From Azospirillum doebereinerae (GTDB taxonomy: Bacteria > Pseudomonadota > Alphaproteobacteria > Azospirillales > Azospirillaceae), in assembly GCF_003989665.1 (NCBI RefSeq), contig NZ_RZIJ01000002.1, positions 248,001-312,000 on the forward strand: DNA of 64,000 nt. The letters run 5' to 3'. The position numbers and the translations under genes are program-made. Shown here one piece after another: positions 36,994 through 47,000 of this stretch. The notes beneath the pieces are model-generated. The model did not search any database, was not told the origin of the DNA, and worked only from the letters and a program-made list of their open reading frames with translations. Position 1 is the stretch's first letter; each line of letters begins with the position of its first letter.

Positions 36994-37119
36994 CCTTACC
37001 CCTTTGAAAATCCGGCTGTTCAAAAAGATCGGCCGCGAAGACAGACGGCGACATCGCGGCGCCGGGACGTTATCCTGCGCCCCGCCATCTCTTCCTCGTC
37101 GTCTGAACGGGCCTGTCGC

Positions 37120-38997
37120 GTGACCGATACCTCCGTCGAAACCCTGGAACACAACGCGGCGCACGCCGCGCCCGCGACCGGGCTGGCCTACCGGGTGCTC
37201 GCGCGCAAATACCGCCCGAAGACCTTCGACGAGTTGATCGGCCAGGACGCGCTGGTCCGCACGCTGACCAACGCCATCCATTCCGGGCGCATCGCCCAGG
37301 CCTTCATGCTGACCGGGGTGCGCGGCGTCGGCAAGACGACGACCGCCCGCATCATCGCCCGCGCGCTGAACTGCACCGGGCCGGACGGGACCGGCGGGCC
37401 GACCGTCACCCCCTGCGGCGTCTGCGACAACTGCCGCGCCATCGCCGAGGACCGCCACGTCGACGTGATGGAGATGGACGCCGCCAGCCACACCGGCGTC
37501 GACGACATCCGCGAGATCATCGACGGGGTGCGCTATTCCCCGGTCTCTGCGCGCTACAAGCTCTACATCGTCGACGAAGTCCACATGCTGTCGAAGAACG
37601 CGTTCAACGCGCTTCTGAAGACGCTGGAGGAACCGCCGAGCCACGTGAAGTTCGTCTTCGCCACCACCGAGATCCGCAAGGTGCCGGTCACGGTGCTGTC
37701 GCGCTGCCAACGGTTCGACCTGCGCCGCGTCGACGCCCAGGTGCTGAAGGAGCATTTCACCCGCATCACCGCCCTGGAAGGCTCCACCATCGAGTCGGAC
37801 GCGGCGGCGCTGGTCGCCCGCGCGGCCGACGGGTCGGTGCGCGACGGGCTTTCGCTGCTCGACCAGGCCATCGCGCTTGCCAACGGGACGGTCACGGCGC
37901 AGCAGGTCCGCGACATGCTGGGGCTGGCCGACCGCACCCGCGTGATTGACCTGTTCGAGTCCGCCGTCTCCGCGCGGCCCGCCGAGGCGATGGACATCCT
38001 GGCCGAGCTGCACCGGGTCGGCGCCGACCCGGTGGTGATCCTCCAGGACCTGCTCGACCTCGTCCACAACCTGACCCGGCTGAAGGTGGTGCCCGACACC
38101 GCCAACGACCCGTCCCTGCCCGAGGCCGAGCGCACGCGCGGCGCCGTCCTGTCGGGCAAGCTCGGCATGCCGGCGCTGACCCGCGCGTGGCAATTGCTGC
38201 TCAAGGGATTGGGCGAGGTTCAGGCGGCGCCGGTGCCGCAGCAGGCGCTGGAGATGGTGATCGTGCGGCTGTCCTACGCCGCCGACCTGCCGACTCCGGG
38301 CGAGCTGATCCGCCAGCTCCAGGCCCAGCAGTCCGGCGGAGGCGCGGCCCCGGCGCCGCGTGGTCCCGGCGGTGGCGGCGGTCCCGTGGCGGTCGCGTCC
38401 TCCGGCACGCTCCACGCGGTGGCGCGCTCGCCCGAACCGGCGCGCGCGCAGGCGCCCCAAACCCAGGCCGTCCAGGCGGTCGTGCAGGCGGCGCCCGTCC
38501 CGGCCGGAGAGACCCTGCCGCCGATGCCGCGCGATTTCCGGGCGCTGGCGCAGCTGTTCTCCGAACGGCGCGAGGGCGCGCTCTACGGCTATCTGGTGGG
38601 CAGCGTGCATCTGGTGCGGCTGGAGCCGGGCCGGCTGGAGCTGCGGCTGACGCCGTCGGCCCCGACCAGCCTGCCGGCCAAGGTCGGGCAGTTCCTGACG
38701 GAATGGACCGGCCAGCGCTGGATCGTCGCCCTGTCCGACAGCCCGGGCCAGCCGACGCTTGCCGAGCAGGACCGCGCCGACCAGCGCCGCGTCCAGTCGG
38801 AGATCGAGGCCAACCCGGTGGTGCGCGCGGTGCTCGACGCCTTCAGCGGCGCCAAGATCATCGACATCCGCGATCTGGCCGCAATCGCCGCGGCGGAGAG
38901 CGCCGAGGTTGCGGATGACGGCGAGACACCCGATTTCATGGTTCAGCAGCAGGACGACGGGGTCTATTACCCGCTCGACGACGAAGGAGAGTACTGA
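37120..38997 (+). CDS. dnaX: DNA polymerase III subunits gamma/tau DnaX
   Basis: DnaX is the clamp-loader ATPase. The 625-residue protein has LTGVRGVGKTTTARIIA (Walker A near residue 65), a zinc-finger segment with four Cys (NCTGPDG... CGVCDNC), LYIVDEVHMLSKNAFNALLK (Walker B) and VLSRCQRFDLRR. A Pro/Gly/Ala linker (about 400-460) precedes the tau C-terminal domain, which contacts the polymerase. It starts at a GTG. No A-rich slippery site was seen, so a frameshifted gamma form is not evident. It is followed by ybaB and recR, the usual group. Confidence 0.97.
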   Translation: MTDTSVETLEHNAAHAAPATGLAYRVLARKYRPKTFDELIGQDALVRTLTNAIHSGRIAQAFMLTGVRGVGKTTTARIIARALNCTGPDGTGGPTVTPCGVCDNCRAIAEDRHVDVMEMDAASHTGVDDIREIIDGVRYSPVSARYKLYIVDEVHMLSKNAFNALLKTLEEPPSHVKFVFATTEIRKVPVTVLSRCQRFDLRRVDAQVLKEHFTRITALEGSTIESDAAALVARAADGSVRDGLSLLDQAIALANGTVTAQQVRDMLGLADRTRVIDLFESAVSARPAEAMDILAELHRVGADPVVILQDLLDLVHNLTRLKVVPDTANDPSLPEAERTRGAVLSGKLGMPALTRAWQLLLKGLGEVQAAPVPQQALEMVIVRLSYAADLPTPGELIRQLQAQQSGGGAAPAPRGPGGGGGPVAVASSGTLHAVARSPEPARAQAPQTQAVQAVVQAAPVPAGETLPPMPRDFRALAQLFSERREGALYGYLVGSVHLVRLEPGRLELRLTPSAPTSLPAKVGQFLTEWTGQRWIVALSDSPGQPTLAEQDRADQRRVQSEIEANPVVRAVLDAFSGAKIIDIRDLAAIAAAESAEVADDGETPDFMVQQQDDGVYYPLDDEGEY

Positions 38998-39000
38998 CCG

Positions 39001-39324
39001 ATGAAAAATATCGGCAACATGATGAAGCAGGCCCAGCAGATGCAGGCCAAGATGCAGGAGATGCAGGCCGGCCTGGATCTGGTCGAGATGACCGGGCAGA
39101 GCGCGGCCGGCATGGTCTCCGTGACGGTCAACGGCAAGGGCGAGATGAAGAAGATCAAGCTCGACAAGTCCGTCGTCGATCCCGAGGAGGTCGAGGTCCT
39201 GGAGGATCTGATCCAGGCCGCCTTCAACGACGCCAAGAAGAAGGTCGAGGCGCACGTCGCCGACGAGACCTCCAAGCTGATGGGCGGCCTGAAGCTGCCG
39301 CCGGGCATCAAGCTGCCGTTCTGA
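39001..39324 (+). CDS. YbaB/EbfC nucleoid-associated protein
   Basis: A 107-residue small DNA-binding protein of the YbaB/EbfC family. The start [22 protein letters not shown] and the segment [41 protein letters not shown] are diagnostic. It ends [13 protein letters not shown]. It lies 3 nt after dnaX and upstream of recR, a highly conserved trio (replication and repair). Confidence 0.97.
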   Translation: MKNIGNMMKQAQQMQAKMQEMQAGLDLVEMTGQSAAGMVSVTVNGKGEMKKIKLDKSVVDPEEVEVLEDLIQAAFNDAKKKVEAHVADETSKLMGGLKLPPGIKLPF

Positions 39325-39436
39325 TCGGACCGTTTCCGGACCGTCATCCCCCGCCTTTCGCAGGCGTGACGGTTCGGGATCCCGCCTGTTTTTAAAAACC
39401 CTCTCCATTCAAAAGCCAGCAAGCCGCCGCCCGCCC

Positions 39437-40030
39437 ATGATCGGACCTGAAATCGAACGCCTGATCCAGCTGCTGTCCAAGCTGCCGGGGCTGGGGCCGC
39501 GCTCGGCGCGGCGGGCGGCGCTGCATCTGATGAAGCGGCGGGACACCCTGCTGGTTCCCCTGTCCGAGGCGATGGCGCTGGCCGGCGAGTCGATCCGCGC
39601 CTGCTCGGTCTGCGGCAACCTCGACAGCCGCGATCCCTGCACCGTCTGCTCCGACCGCAGCCGCGACCGTTCGGTGATCTGCGTGGTCGAGGACGCCGGC
39701 GACCTGTGGGCGCTGGAGCGCACGCGGGCCTTCCGTGGCACCTACCACGTGCTGGGCGGTCTGCTGTCGGCCCTGCAAGGGGTCGGCCCCGACGACCTGA
39801 ACATGAACACCCTGGCGGAGCGCGCCCGGAACCCCGAGGTGCGCGAGGTCATCCTGGCCCTGAACGCCACCGTGGACGGCCAGACCACCGCCCATGTGGT
39901 GACCGACCGGCTGGCGGACGCCGACGTCTCGGTCTCGCGCCTCGCGCACGGCGTGCCGGTCGGCGGCGAGTTGGACTATCTCGACGACGGCACCCTGACC
40001 GCCGCGCTGAAGGCCCGCCGCCCCCTCTGA
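39437..40030 (+). CDS. recR: Recombination protein RecR
   Basis: RecR acts with RecF and RecO in daughter-strand gap repair. The 197-residue protein has the helix-hairpin-helix [19 protein letters not shown] near residue 10, a C4 zinc finger ([16 protein letters not shown] near 55) and a TOPRIM domain ([17 protein letters not shown] near 78). It follows ybaB by about 110 nt. Confidence 0.98.
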   Translation: MIGPEIERLIQLLSKLPGLGPRSARRAALHLMKRRDTLLVPLSEAMALAGESIRACSVCGNLDSRDPCTVCSDRSRDRSVICVVEDAGDLWALERTRAFRGTYHVLGGLLSALQGVGPDDLNMNTLAERARNPEVREVILALNATVDGQTTAHVVTDRLADADVSVSRLAHGVPVGGELDYLDDGTLTAALKARRPL

Positions 40031-40180
40031 CCGGTCGCCTTGCAGGTCATTCGCGTTTCGTGAAACGACGGCCGCCGCCATTCGCGAAGAACGGCCGCCG
40101 TTTGGCGGAGGCGCGCTGGTCCGCCCCGAACGCTTTTCCGAAGCTGCCTCGCCGATCCCATCCGCGAAGGCCTCCTTCCC

Positions 40181-42430
40181 ATGACCGTTCCGCTCGCGAC
40201 CCTTCCGCTTGCCCTGCGCACCGTCCTCGGCTTTTCGCCCTGGATCCTGTTCGGCATCGTCGTTCCCCTGGCCGGTTCCTTCCCCGCCGGTCTCGCCGCC
40301 CTGCTCGCCAGCCTCGCGCTGTGCGCGCTGGACAGGTGGCGCGGCTCGTTCAAGGCGCCGGAACTGGTCGCCGCCGCCTTCTTCAGCGGCCTGCTGGCCT
40401 GCGAGGCGCTGGGCTGGGCGTGGCCGGGCCGGAACCTCGGGCTGGCCATCCATCTGGCGCTGGCCGTCATGGCCTTCGGCAGCCTTGCCGCCGGCCGCCC
40501 CTTCACCCTGCAATACGCCCGTGACGGCTGGCCGCGAGACCTCTGGAACCATCCCCAGTTCGTCGCCGTCAACCGGGCGATGACCGCGCTGTGGGGCATG
40601 CTGTTCCTCCTCGGGGCCGCTGGGTTCGGGCTGGCGCCGGACTGGGCCGCCGCGCTGTCGATCGGAAGCGGGGCGGCCGGCATCCTGGCGAACCGCTTCG
40701 TTCCCGACCGGCTCGTGACCCGCGCGATTCGGCGCCAGCTCGCCGAACGCGATCCGCATGATTGGCCGCTCCCGGCGTTTCCCTCCGCCAACGGCGCCGA
40801 GCCGGAGAGTTCGGGCTGCGACGTCGCCGTCATCGGCGCCGGGATCGGCGGGCTGACGGCGGCGGCCCTGCTCGCCAAGGCCGGGTTGCGCGTGACCGTT
40901 CTGGAAGCCCACGACAAGCCCGGCGGTTTCTGCACCTCCTGGCCGGTCCGGGCACCCGGCCGGACGGCGGAGGGCGAGCCCCATCGCTACGTCTTCGACG
41001 CCGGCGTCCACGACATCAGCGGCGCGCATCCCGCCGGGCCGTTGGGCCATCTGCTGCGGGTCCTGGGCATCCAGGACCGCATCGCCTGGAAGCCGGTGAC
41101 GCGCGGCGCCTTGCTCGACGGCCGGTTCCGCGTCCTGCCGGACGACGCCGATGGGCTGGTCGCCCTGATCGCCGCCGACCACCCCGCCAGCGCCGCCGGG
41201 GTCGCCGCCTTCATGGACGAGATGCGGGGCGTGTACCGCGACCTCTACCGGGGTTGCGGCGAACGCGGCCTTCCCCACATCCCCGACAGCGTCGCGGCGA
41301 TGCGCGCCTACCCGCTGGACTGCCCGCACGCCTTCCACTGGCGCGGCCGCCGGTTCCAGGAGATGCTGGACCGCTTCGTCCCCGACCCGGCGGCGCAACG
41401 GTTGCTGCGCGTCCTGACCGGCTATCTCAGCGACCGGCCGGAATTGCTGGAGGTCTCCCAGATGGCCCCGATCTTCGGCTACTGGTTCGAGGGCGGGCGA
41501 AGCCCGGCGGGAGGCCCCCAGGCCCTGGCCGACGCGCTGGCCGGATCGATCCGCGAGAACGGCGGCACCATCCGCCTGCGCACCGCCGCGACCTGCATCC
41601 TGATCGAGGACGGCCGCGCGGCGGGCGTGGAAACGGCGGGTGGGGAGAGCATCCGCGCCGCCGCCGTGATCTCCAACGCCGACGTCCGCCGCACCCTGCT
41701 GGAGTTGGTCGGGACGCAGCATCTGCCCGCCGATTGCACCGCGCGCTGCACGGCGCTGCGCCCCGCCACCTCCGCCTTCCTAGTCTCGCTGGGGCTCGAC
41801 CGGGTGCCCGACCTGCCGGCCCTGTCCTTCCTGCTCGACGCTCCCGGACTCAGCATCGCCGTTCCCTCGCTCCATGACACTGCCCGTGCGCCGGAAGGCC
41901 ACGCCGTCATGACGTTGATGCGCCTCGCCCCCGCCGACGCTGGCTCGCCCGAAGGCTGGAACCGCGCCGATCCCGGCTACGAGGCGCGTAAGACGGCCGA
42001 GGGCGACGCGATGATCGCCGCCGCGTCCCGGCTGATCCCCGACCTCGCCCGCCGCATCGTCCTCCGACAGGACGCCAGCGCCGCGACCTTCGCCCGCTAC
42101 GCCCGCACCAGCGGCGGCGCCATCTACGGACTTGACCCGATCCAGGGAACGCTGAGTCGCCGGACGCCGATTCGCGGTCTCTGCCTGGCCGGCGGCGGCG
42201 TCTTTCCCGGCCCCGGCATCGAAGCTTGCGTCATCTCGGGCCGGCTCGCGGCCGAAGCCCTGCTGGGCACCGGACGGCTCGCCTCCGCCCTGGAGGAACC
42301 CCGCCGCGCGAGCATGAAAAAGGCCCCGTCCTCGCCGGGAGGAAGGGGCCTCGTCACACCGGAAACCGGTGAAGCGCTTATTGCGGCAGCGGCTGGGGGC
42401 TGTCGGACAGCGAACGCAGATAGGCGATGA
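40181..42430 (+). CDS. Membrane-fused CrtI-like FAD oxidoreductase
   Basis: A 749-residue fusion. The N-terminal 200 residues form five to six membrane helices. From about 212 a CrtI/phytoene-desaturase-like domain begins with a Rossmann FAD motif (DVAVIGAGIGGLTAAALLAKAG) and continues with DAGVHDISGAHPAGPLGHLLRVLG and the C-terminal GGGVFPGPGIEACVISGRLAAEAL. The fold supports FAD-dependent dehydrogenation or isomerisation of a lipid-like substrate; the substrate is unknown. The last 50 codons run through the terminator and the end of the convergent cytochrome c gene, so the natural C-terminus is uncertain. No carotenoid genes are adjacent. Confidence 0.8.
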   Translation: MTVPLATLPLALRTVLGFSPWILFGIVVPLAGSFPAGLAALLASLALCALDRWRGSFKAPELVAAAFFSGLLACEALGWAWPGRNLGLAIHLALAVMAFGSLAAGRPFTLQYARDGWPRDLWNHPQFVAVNRAMTALWGMLFLLGAAGFGLAPDWAAALSIGSGAAGILANRFVPDRLVTRAIRRQLAERDPHDWPLPAFPSANGAEPESSGCDVAVIGAGIGGLTAAALLAKAGLRVTVLEAHDKPGGFCTSWPVRAPGRTAEGEPHRYVFDAGVHDISGAHPAGPLGHLLRVLGIQDRIAWKPVTRGALLDGRFRVLPDDADGLVALIAADHPASAAGVAAFMDEMRGVYRDLYRGCGERGLPHIPDSVAAMRAYPLDCPHAFHWRGRRFQEMLDRFVPDPAAQRLLRVLTGYLSDRPELLEVSQMAPIFGYWFEGGRSPAGGPQALADALAGSIRENGGTIRLRTAATCILIEDGRAAGVETAGGESIRAAAVISNADVRRTLLELVGTQHLPADCTARCTALRPATSAFLVSLGLDRVPDLPALSFLLDAPGLSIAVPSLHDTARAPEGHAVMTLMRLAPADAGSPEGWNRADPGYEARKTAEGDAMIAAASRLIPDLARRIVLRQDASAATFARYARTSGGAIYGLDPIQGTLSRRTPIRGLCLAGGGVFPGPGIEACVISGRLAAEALLGTGRLASALEEPRRASMKKAPSSPGGRGLVTPETGEALIAAAAGGCRTANADRR
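42316..42351 (-). terminator. Intrinsic terminator of the cytochrome c gene
   Basis: On the minus strand AGGCCCCTTCCTC pairs with GAGGACGGGGCCT and is followed by TTTTT. It lies 27 nt after the cytochrome c stop codon, within the coding end of the convergent oxidoreductase frame. Confidence 0.85.
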
Positions 42431-42917
42431 CGTTGGCCCGGTCGGCGTCCTTCTTGATGCCCGCGAAGGTCATCTTGGTGCCCGGCGCGTAGGCCTTGGG
42501 ATCGTAGAGGAACTTGTTCAGCTCATCGTAGGTCCACTGGCCGCCGGTCTTGATCAGCGCGTCGGAATAACCGAACCCGGCCATGTGGCCCTTCGGCCCG
42601 CCAAGGATGCCGTACAGGTTCGGGCCGACCTTGTTGGCGCCGCCCTTGTCGAAGCTGTGGCAGGCGGCGCAGGCCTTGGCCGTGCCCTGACCAGCACCGG
42701 CCTCGGCCGCCGCCATCAGCGGAGCGATGGGGGCCGGGCCGGCGGGAGCCGCGCCCTTGTCCGCCGGAGCGGCACCGCCGGCCGGGGTCGCCACGACGAA
42801 GGCGTTCTTCTCCGGCGTTTTGGAATGGACCAGCACCTGGGACGCGAAGCCGGTCAGCATGGCGATCAAACCCGCCAACAGAACGGCCCCGAAAATCTTG
42901 TTCAACTCCATGCTCAT
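42378..42917 (-). CDS. Membrane-anchored class I cytochrome c
   Basis: A 179-residue electron carrier with an uncleaved-looking N-terminal helix (about 8-27), a flexible Ala/Pro linker and one haem-binding CAACHSF motif near residue 85. The axial Met ligand lies in the C-terminal TKMTFAGI region. This resembles the CycM-type cytochromes that link bc1 to terminal oxidases. ATG at 42917 was chosen; a GTG at 42926 with an AAGGA site is possible. An intrinsic terminator follows the gene. Confidence 0.9.
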   Translation of the reverse strand: MSMELNKIFGAVLLAGLIAMLTGFASQVLVHSKTPEKNAFVVATPAGGAAPADKGAAPAGPAPIAPLMAAAEAGAGQGTAKACAACHSFDKGGANKVGPNLYGILGGPKGHMAGFGYSDALIKTGGQWTYDELNKFLYDPKAYAPGTKMTFAGIKKDADRANVIAYLRSLSDSPQPLPQ

Positions 42918-43108
42918 GTGAGTCACTCAGTCCTTATCTCGATTCCCTGGGGTTTGCTCCCGCCCTCGGCTGAGCTGCCGGCGCGCACCATAACCCGCGG
43001 ACGCACCCTTGTCACCGTGTCGCGCACCCGAAATCGCCGCGCCCCTTGACGGAAGCGGAGGATCCGTGTTTCACCCGCGACACCCCCCTCCAGGCCCGGG
43101 CTTTCCGC

Positions 43109-43879
43109 ATGACCGAAGCGACCCTTCCCCCGCCGTCCAACCCCATCGTGGTGATCCCGGCGCGCATGGCGTCGACCCGGCTGCCGGGCAAGCCGCTGGC
43201 GGACATCCTCGGCGCGCCGATGATCGTCCACGTCATGCGCCGCGCGCTGGAGGCCAACATCGGCCCGGTCGTCGTCGCCTGCGCCGAGCCGGAGATCGCG
43301 CGCGCGGTCGAGGCGGCCGGCGGCACGGCGGTGCTGACCCGGCCCGAGCATCCCTCGGGCTCCGACCGCATCTTCGAGGCGCTGCGCCTGATCGACCCGC
43401 AGGGCCGGCACGACGCGGTGGTCAACGTGCAGGGCGACCTGCCGACTGTGGAACCCGAGACGGTGCGCGCCGCTTTCGCCCCGCTGGCGAACCCGGCGGT
43501 GGACATCGCCACGCTCGTCGTGCCGATCGCGCGGGAGGAGGAGCGGACCGACCCCAACGTGGTCAAGGCGGTGCTGGAACTGGCGCCCGGCGCCGCGCGG
43601 GGCCGCGCCCTCTACTTCACCCGCGCCACGGCGCCTTGGGGCGATGGCCCGCTGTTCCACCACATCGGCCTCTACGCCTACCGGCGCGCGGCGCTGGAAC
43701 GCTTCGTCGCGTTGCCGCCCGCCGCGCTGGAGCAGCGCGAGAAGCTGGAGCAGCTGCGGGCGCTGGCCAACGGGATGCGGATCGACGCGGCGGTCGTTGA
43801 CGCGGTGCCGCTCGGCGTCGATACTCCGGCCGACCTGGAGCGCGCCCGTGCGCTGCTGTCGGGCCGATCCTCCCCTTAA
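43109..43879 (+). CDS. kdsB: CMP-Kdo synthetase KdsB
   Basis: KdsB activates Kdo with CTP for lipid A core synthesis. The 256-residue protein starts with [19 protein letters not shown] near residue 10 (nucleotide binding), followed by [16 protein letters not shown] near 75, [15 protein letters not shown] near 105 and [14 protein letters not shown] near 170. The ATG at 43109 was preferred over an upstream TTG because it begins just before the first domain strand. It precedes pheA by 56 nt in the same direction. Confidence 0.96.
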   Translation: MTEATLPPPSNPIVVIPARMASTRLPGKPLADILGAPMIVHVMRRALEANIGPVVVACAEPEIARAVEAAGGTAVLTRPEHPSGSDRIFEALRLIDPQGRHDAVVNVQGDLPTVEPETVRAAFAPLANPAVDIATLVVPIAREEERTDPNVVKAVLELAPGAARGRALYFTRATAPWGDGPLFHHIGLYAYRRAALERFVALPPAALEQREKLEQLRALANGMRIDAAVVDAVPLGVDTPADLERARALLSGRSSP

Positions 43880-43935
43880 CGTCCGCGCGACGCACGCCCG
43901 ATCAACGCCAGCCCGCCAGCGGAGCCGCCTTGTCC

Positions 43936-44802
43936 ATGCCCACATCGAACGTCATCGCCTTCCAGGGCTTCCCCGGGGCCTATTCCGATCTGGCCTGCCG
44001 CAACGCGCGGCCGACCATGACGACGCTGCCCTGCCCGACCTTCGACGCCGCCTTCGCCGCCGTGCGCGAGGGCCGGGCGTCGCTGGCGATGATCCCGGTC
44101 GAGAACTCCATCGCCGGCCGCGTCGCCGACAACCACCAGCTCCTGCCCGAGGGCGGGCTGCACATCATCGGCGAGCATTTCCAGCGGGTGAACCACCAGC
44201 TTCTGGCGCCCAAGGGGGCGACGCTCGCCACCATCAAGACGGTGCGCAGCCACATCCAGGCGCTGTCGCAGTGCCAGGCGATGACCCGCTCGCTGGGGCT
44301 GGAGGCGATCAACCACGCCGACACGGCGGGCGCCGCGCGCGAGATCGCCGAGATGAACGACCCGCGCCACGCCGCCATCGCCTCGTCGCTGGCGGCCGAG
44401 ATCTACGGCCTCGACACGCTGAAGAGCGGCATCGAGGACGCGGAGCACAACACCACCCGCTTCCTGATCCTGGCCCGCGAGCCGAAGAAGCCGGCGCTGG
44501 ACTCGTGCAAGACGATCACGACCTTCGTGTTCAGCGTGCGCAGCGTGCCGGCGGCGCTGTACAAGGCGATGGGCGGCTTCGCCACCAACGGCGTGAACAT
44601 GACCAAGCTGGAAAGCTACATGGTCGGCGGCCGCTTCACCCAGACGCAGTTCTACGCCGACGTCGAGGGCCACCCCGACGAACGGCCCCTGCGGCTGGCC
44701 CTGGAGGAGTTGGACTTCTTCGCCCGCGAGGTGAAGATCCTCGGCGTCTACCCGGCCAACCCCTTCCGCTACCAGGAAAGCCAGCGCGTCGGCGAGGACT
44801 GA
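43936..44802 (+). CDS. pheA: Prephenate dehydratase PheA
   Basis: PheA converts prephenate to phenylpyruvate in phenylalanine synthesis. The 288-residue monofunctional enzyme begins with IAFQGFPGAYSDLACR, contains the LAMIPVENSIAGRVADNH segment (near 50) and the catalytic NTTRFLIL motif (near 172), and ends with an ACT regulatory domain (about 190-285, ESYMVGGRFTQTQFYADVEGH). No chorismate mutase domain is present. A TTG two codons upstream (43930) has a closer GGAG site and could be the true start. Confidence 0.96.
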   Translation: MPTSNVIAFQGFPGAYSDLACRNARPTMTTLPCPTFDAAFAAVREGRASLAMIPVENSIAGRVADNHQLLPEGGLHIIGEHFQRVNHQLLAPKGATLATIKTVRSHIQALSQCQAMTRSLGLEAINHADTAGAAREIAEMNDPRHAAIASSLAAEIYGLDTLKSGIEDAEHNTTRFLILAREPKKPALDSCKTITTFVFSVRSVPAALYKAMGGFATNGVNMTKLESYMVGGRFTQTQFYADVEGHPDERPLRLALEELDFFAREVKILGVYPANPFRYQESQRVGED

Positions 44803-44835
44803 GCCGAGCGCCCCGCCCTCCCCTTTGGCATCACC

Positions 44836-45156
44836 TCACTCCGCGTTGACCTGCCGGCGCGCAAGGTCGAGCAGGCGGCCCATCTCCCGCTCGACCCGGT
44901 GGTCGGAAATGTCGATTCCCTTGGCGTGCAGGTCGGCGGACAGCCGGTCGCGGATGTCGTGCGGACCGGGCGTGCCGATGTCCACCTCCACGATCCGGCG
45001 GGCGTAGGCCTGGGCCTCGGCGGCGTTCATCCCCATCAGCCCGGCGGCCCACAGCCCGGCCAGAGTGTCGCGCCGCACGCGGACGCGGAACAGCACGTCC
45101 TCGTCGTGCCGGAACTTGTCCTCGAAAGCCTTTTCGCGATCGTCGAAGGTCGTCAT
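44836..45156 (-). CDS. F-ATPase inhibitor subunit zeta (DUF1476)
   Basis: A 106-residue DUF1476 protein starting MTTFDDREKAFEDKFRHDED. In alphaproteobacteria this family (zeta) inhibits hydrolysis by the F1 motor, blocking rotation with its N-terminal segment. The protein is helical with no membrane segment; its middle part LWAAGLMGMNAAEAQAYARRIVEVD is typical. It is transcribed alone, convergent with pheA and divergent from the NRDE gene. Confidence 0.92.
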   Translation of the reverse strand: MTTFDDREKAFEDKFRHDEDVLFRVRVRRDTLAGLWAAGLMGMNAAEAQAYARRIVEVDIGTPGPHDIRDRLSADLHAKGIDISDHRVEREMGRLLDLARRQVNAE

Positions 45157-45301
45157 CGGGCTTCGCCTCCTTGGGTTGGTTTTTCGCTCCCTATTGAGAG
45201 ATTATATAGCGGGGATCCGTCCGCCGTCATCGTAGCCCCATGGAGATTCCGCTGGGTAAAGCGATTATCCGCGGAAAGCACGAAAGGCAGAATTCCGAAC
45301 C

Positions 45302-46078
45302 ATGTGCAGCGTGATCCTCCTCCGGCGCCCCGGCGCCACATGGCCGCTGGTCGTCGCCGCCAACCGCGACGAGATGGCCGGGCGCCCCTGGCGGCCGCCG
45401 GCCCGCCATTGGCCCGACCGCCCCAACGTGACCGCCGGGCTGGACGAGTTGGCCGGCGGGTCCTGGCTCGGCGTCAACGACGAAGGGCTGGTCGCCGGCA
45501 TCCTCAACCGCGAAGGCACCCTGGGGCCGGAAACCGGCAAGCGGTCGCGCGGCGAGCTGGTGCTCGACGCGCTCGACCACGCCGACGCGAGCGAGGCGGC
45601 GCGCGCGCTGTCCGACCTCGACACGCGGGCCTACCGGCCCTTCAACTTGGTGCTGGCCGACAACCGCGACGCCTATCTGGTCAGCCATCGCGGCCCCAGC
45701 CCGCGCAACCGGCCGGAGGTGACGGCGATCCCCGACGGCGTCCACATGATCACCGCCCGTGACCTCGACGATCCAAGCGATCCGCGCATCGCGCTCTACC
45801 GTCCCCTGTTCGAGCTGGGGGATCCGCCACGCACCGGGGCCGACACCGCCGACGCCTTCGCTTGGGGCGGCTGGCCGGAGCTGCTGGGAAGCCGCATCTG
45901 GGAGGGCGAGCGCGGGGAGCGCGGCGCCATGGACTTCCGCCTGCCCACCGGCTTCGGCACCGTGTCGAGCGCGCTGATCGCCCTGCCGGCGGTGGAGCGG
46001 CCCGATCTGAAACCCATCTGGCACTTCGCCCCCGGCCGGCCGCACGAGACGGTCTTCGCCCCGGTAACGGGAGGTTGA
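45302..46078 (+). CDS. NRDE family (TANGO2-like) protein
   Basis: A 258-residue protein beginning [25 protein letters not shown], the family signature: an N-terminal Cys at position 2 and the NRDE motif near residue 21. It also has [20 protein letters not shown] near 50. In eukaryotes TANGO2 is linked to haem and Golgi organisation; the bacterial role is unknown. The Cys and the fold resemble Ntn hydrolases. It precedes purC by about 110 nt. Confidence 0.92.
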   Translation: MCSVILLRRPGATWPLVVAANRDEMAGRPWRPPARHWPDRPNVTAGLDELAGGSWLGVNDEGLVAGILNREGTLGPETGKRSRGELVLDALDHADASEAARALSDLDTRAYRPFNLVLADNRDAYLVSHRGPSPRNRPEVTAIPDGVHMITARDLDDPSDPRIALYRPLFELGDPPRTGADTADAFAWGGWPELLGSRIWEGERGERGAMDFRLPTGFGTVSSALIALPAVERPDLKPIWHFAPGRPHETVFAPVTGG

Positions 46079-46090
46079 GGACTGGCGGCG

Positions 46091-46119
46091 TTGTGTTCGT
46101 CCCCCCGGCTTGCTATATC
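46091..46119 (+). promoter_or_regulatory. Sigma-70-like promoter of the pur genes
   Basis: TTGTGT at 46091-46096, then a 17-nt spacer, then TATATC at 46114-46119, upstream of purC. A GGACCGG...CCGGTCC hairpin with inner CAAG/CTTG (46136-46162) follows in the untranslated leader. The spacing is ideal; use is inferred. Confidence 0.6.
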
Positions 46120-46135
46120 ACAGGGGCACATTCCT

Positions 46136-46162
46136 GGACCGGCAAGCTCTCTTGTCCGGTCC
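46136..46162 (+). promoter_or_regulatory. Hairpin in the purC leader
   Basis: GGACCGGCAAG pairs with CTTG-T-CCGGTCC around CTCT, 24 nt before the purC start. It may be a protein operator or an RNA element of the leader. No purine-riboswitch core was seen. Confidence 0.45.
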
Positions 46163-46185
46163 GCTCGTATTTGGACGAACACGCG

Positions 46186-46950
46186 ATGACACGACGCCGG
46201 CGCATCTACGAAGGCAAGGCGAAGGTTCTCTTCGAGGGACCGGAGCCCGGCACTCTGGTGCAGTACTTCAAGGACGATGCGAGCGCCTTCAACAACCAGA
46301 AGAAGGGCGTCATCACCGGCAAGGGGGTGCTGAACAACCGCATCTCCGAGTATCTGATGAGCCGTCTGTCGGAAATCGGCGTGCCGACGCATTTCGTGCG
46401 CCGCCTGAACATGCGCGAGCAGCTGGTCCGCGAGGTCGAGATCATCCCGATCGAGTTGGTCGTGCGCAACGTCGCCGCCGGCTCGCTGTCGCAGCGCTTC
46501 GGGATTCCCGAGGGCACGCCGCTGCCGCGTTCGATCATCGAGTACTACTACAAGTCGGACGAGCTGCACGACCCGATGGTCTCGGAGGAGCACATCACCG
46601 CCTTCGGCTGGGCGGCTCCCCAGGACCTCGACGACATGGTGGCGCTGTCGCTCCGCGTGAACGATTACCTCTCGGGTCTCTTCCTCGGCATCGGGCTGAA
46701 GCTGGTGGACTTCAAGCTGGAGTTCGGCCGGCTGTGGGAGAACGAGGAGATGCGCATCGTCCTGGCCGACGAGATCAGCCCGGACAACTGCCGTCTGTGG
46801 GACGTCAAGACCAACGAGAAGCTCGACAAGGACCGGTTCCGCCAGGATCTCGGCCGCGTCGAGGAGGCCTATCAGGAGGTCGCGCGGCGCCTCGGCATCC
46901 TGCCGGAAGGCGGGCCGAGCGACGTCAAGGGTCCCAAGACGATCCAGTAA
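46186..46950 (+). CDS. purC: SAICAR synthetase PurC
   Basis: PurC adds aspartate to CAIR in purine synthesis. The 254-residue protein begins [33 protein letters not shown], with the ATP-binding EGKAK loop, and has [15 protein letters not shown] and [11 protein letters not shown] segments, then [12 protein letters not shown] near 200. The ATG at 46186 was chosen because the conserved core begins directly. It is the first gene of a purC-purS pair; purQ and purL follow after an insertion. Confidence 0.97.
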   Translation: MTRRRRIYEGKAKVLFEGPEPGTLVQYFKDDASAFNNQKKGVITGKGVLNNRISEYLMSRLSEIGVPTHFVRRLNMREQLVREVEIIPIELVVRNVAAGSLSQRFGIPEGTPLPRSIIEYYYKSDELHDPMVSEEHITAFGWAAPQDLDDMVALSLRVNDYLSGLFLGIGLKLVDFKLEFGRLWENEEMRIVLADEISPDNCRLWDVKTNEKLDKDRFRQDLGRVEEAYQEVARRLGILPEGGPSDVKGPKTIQ

Positions 46951-47000
46951 GACCATCCAGCAACACCACACCCAAACCCAGCAAGCGAGCGGACATCCAA

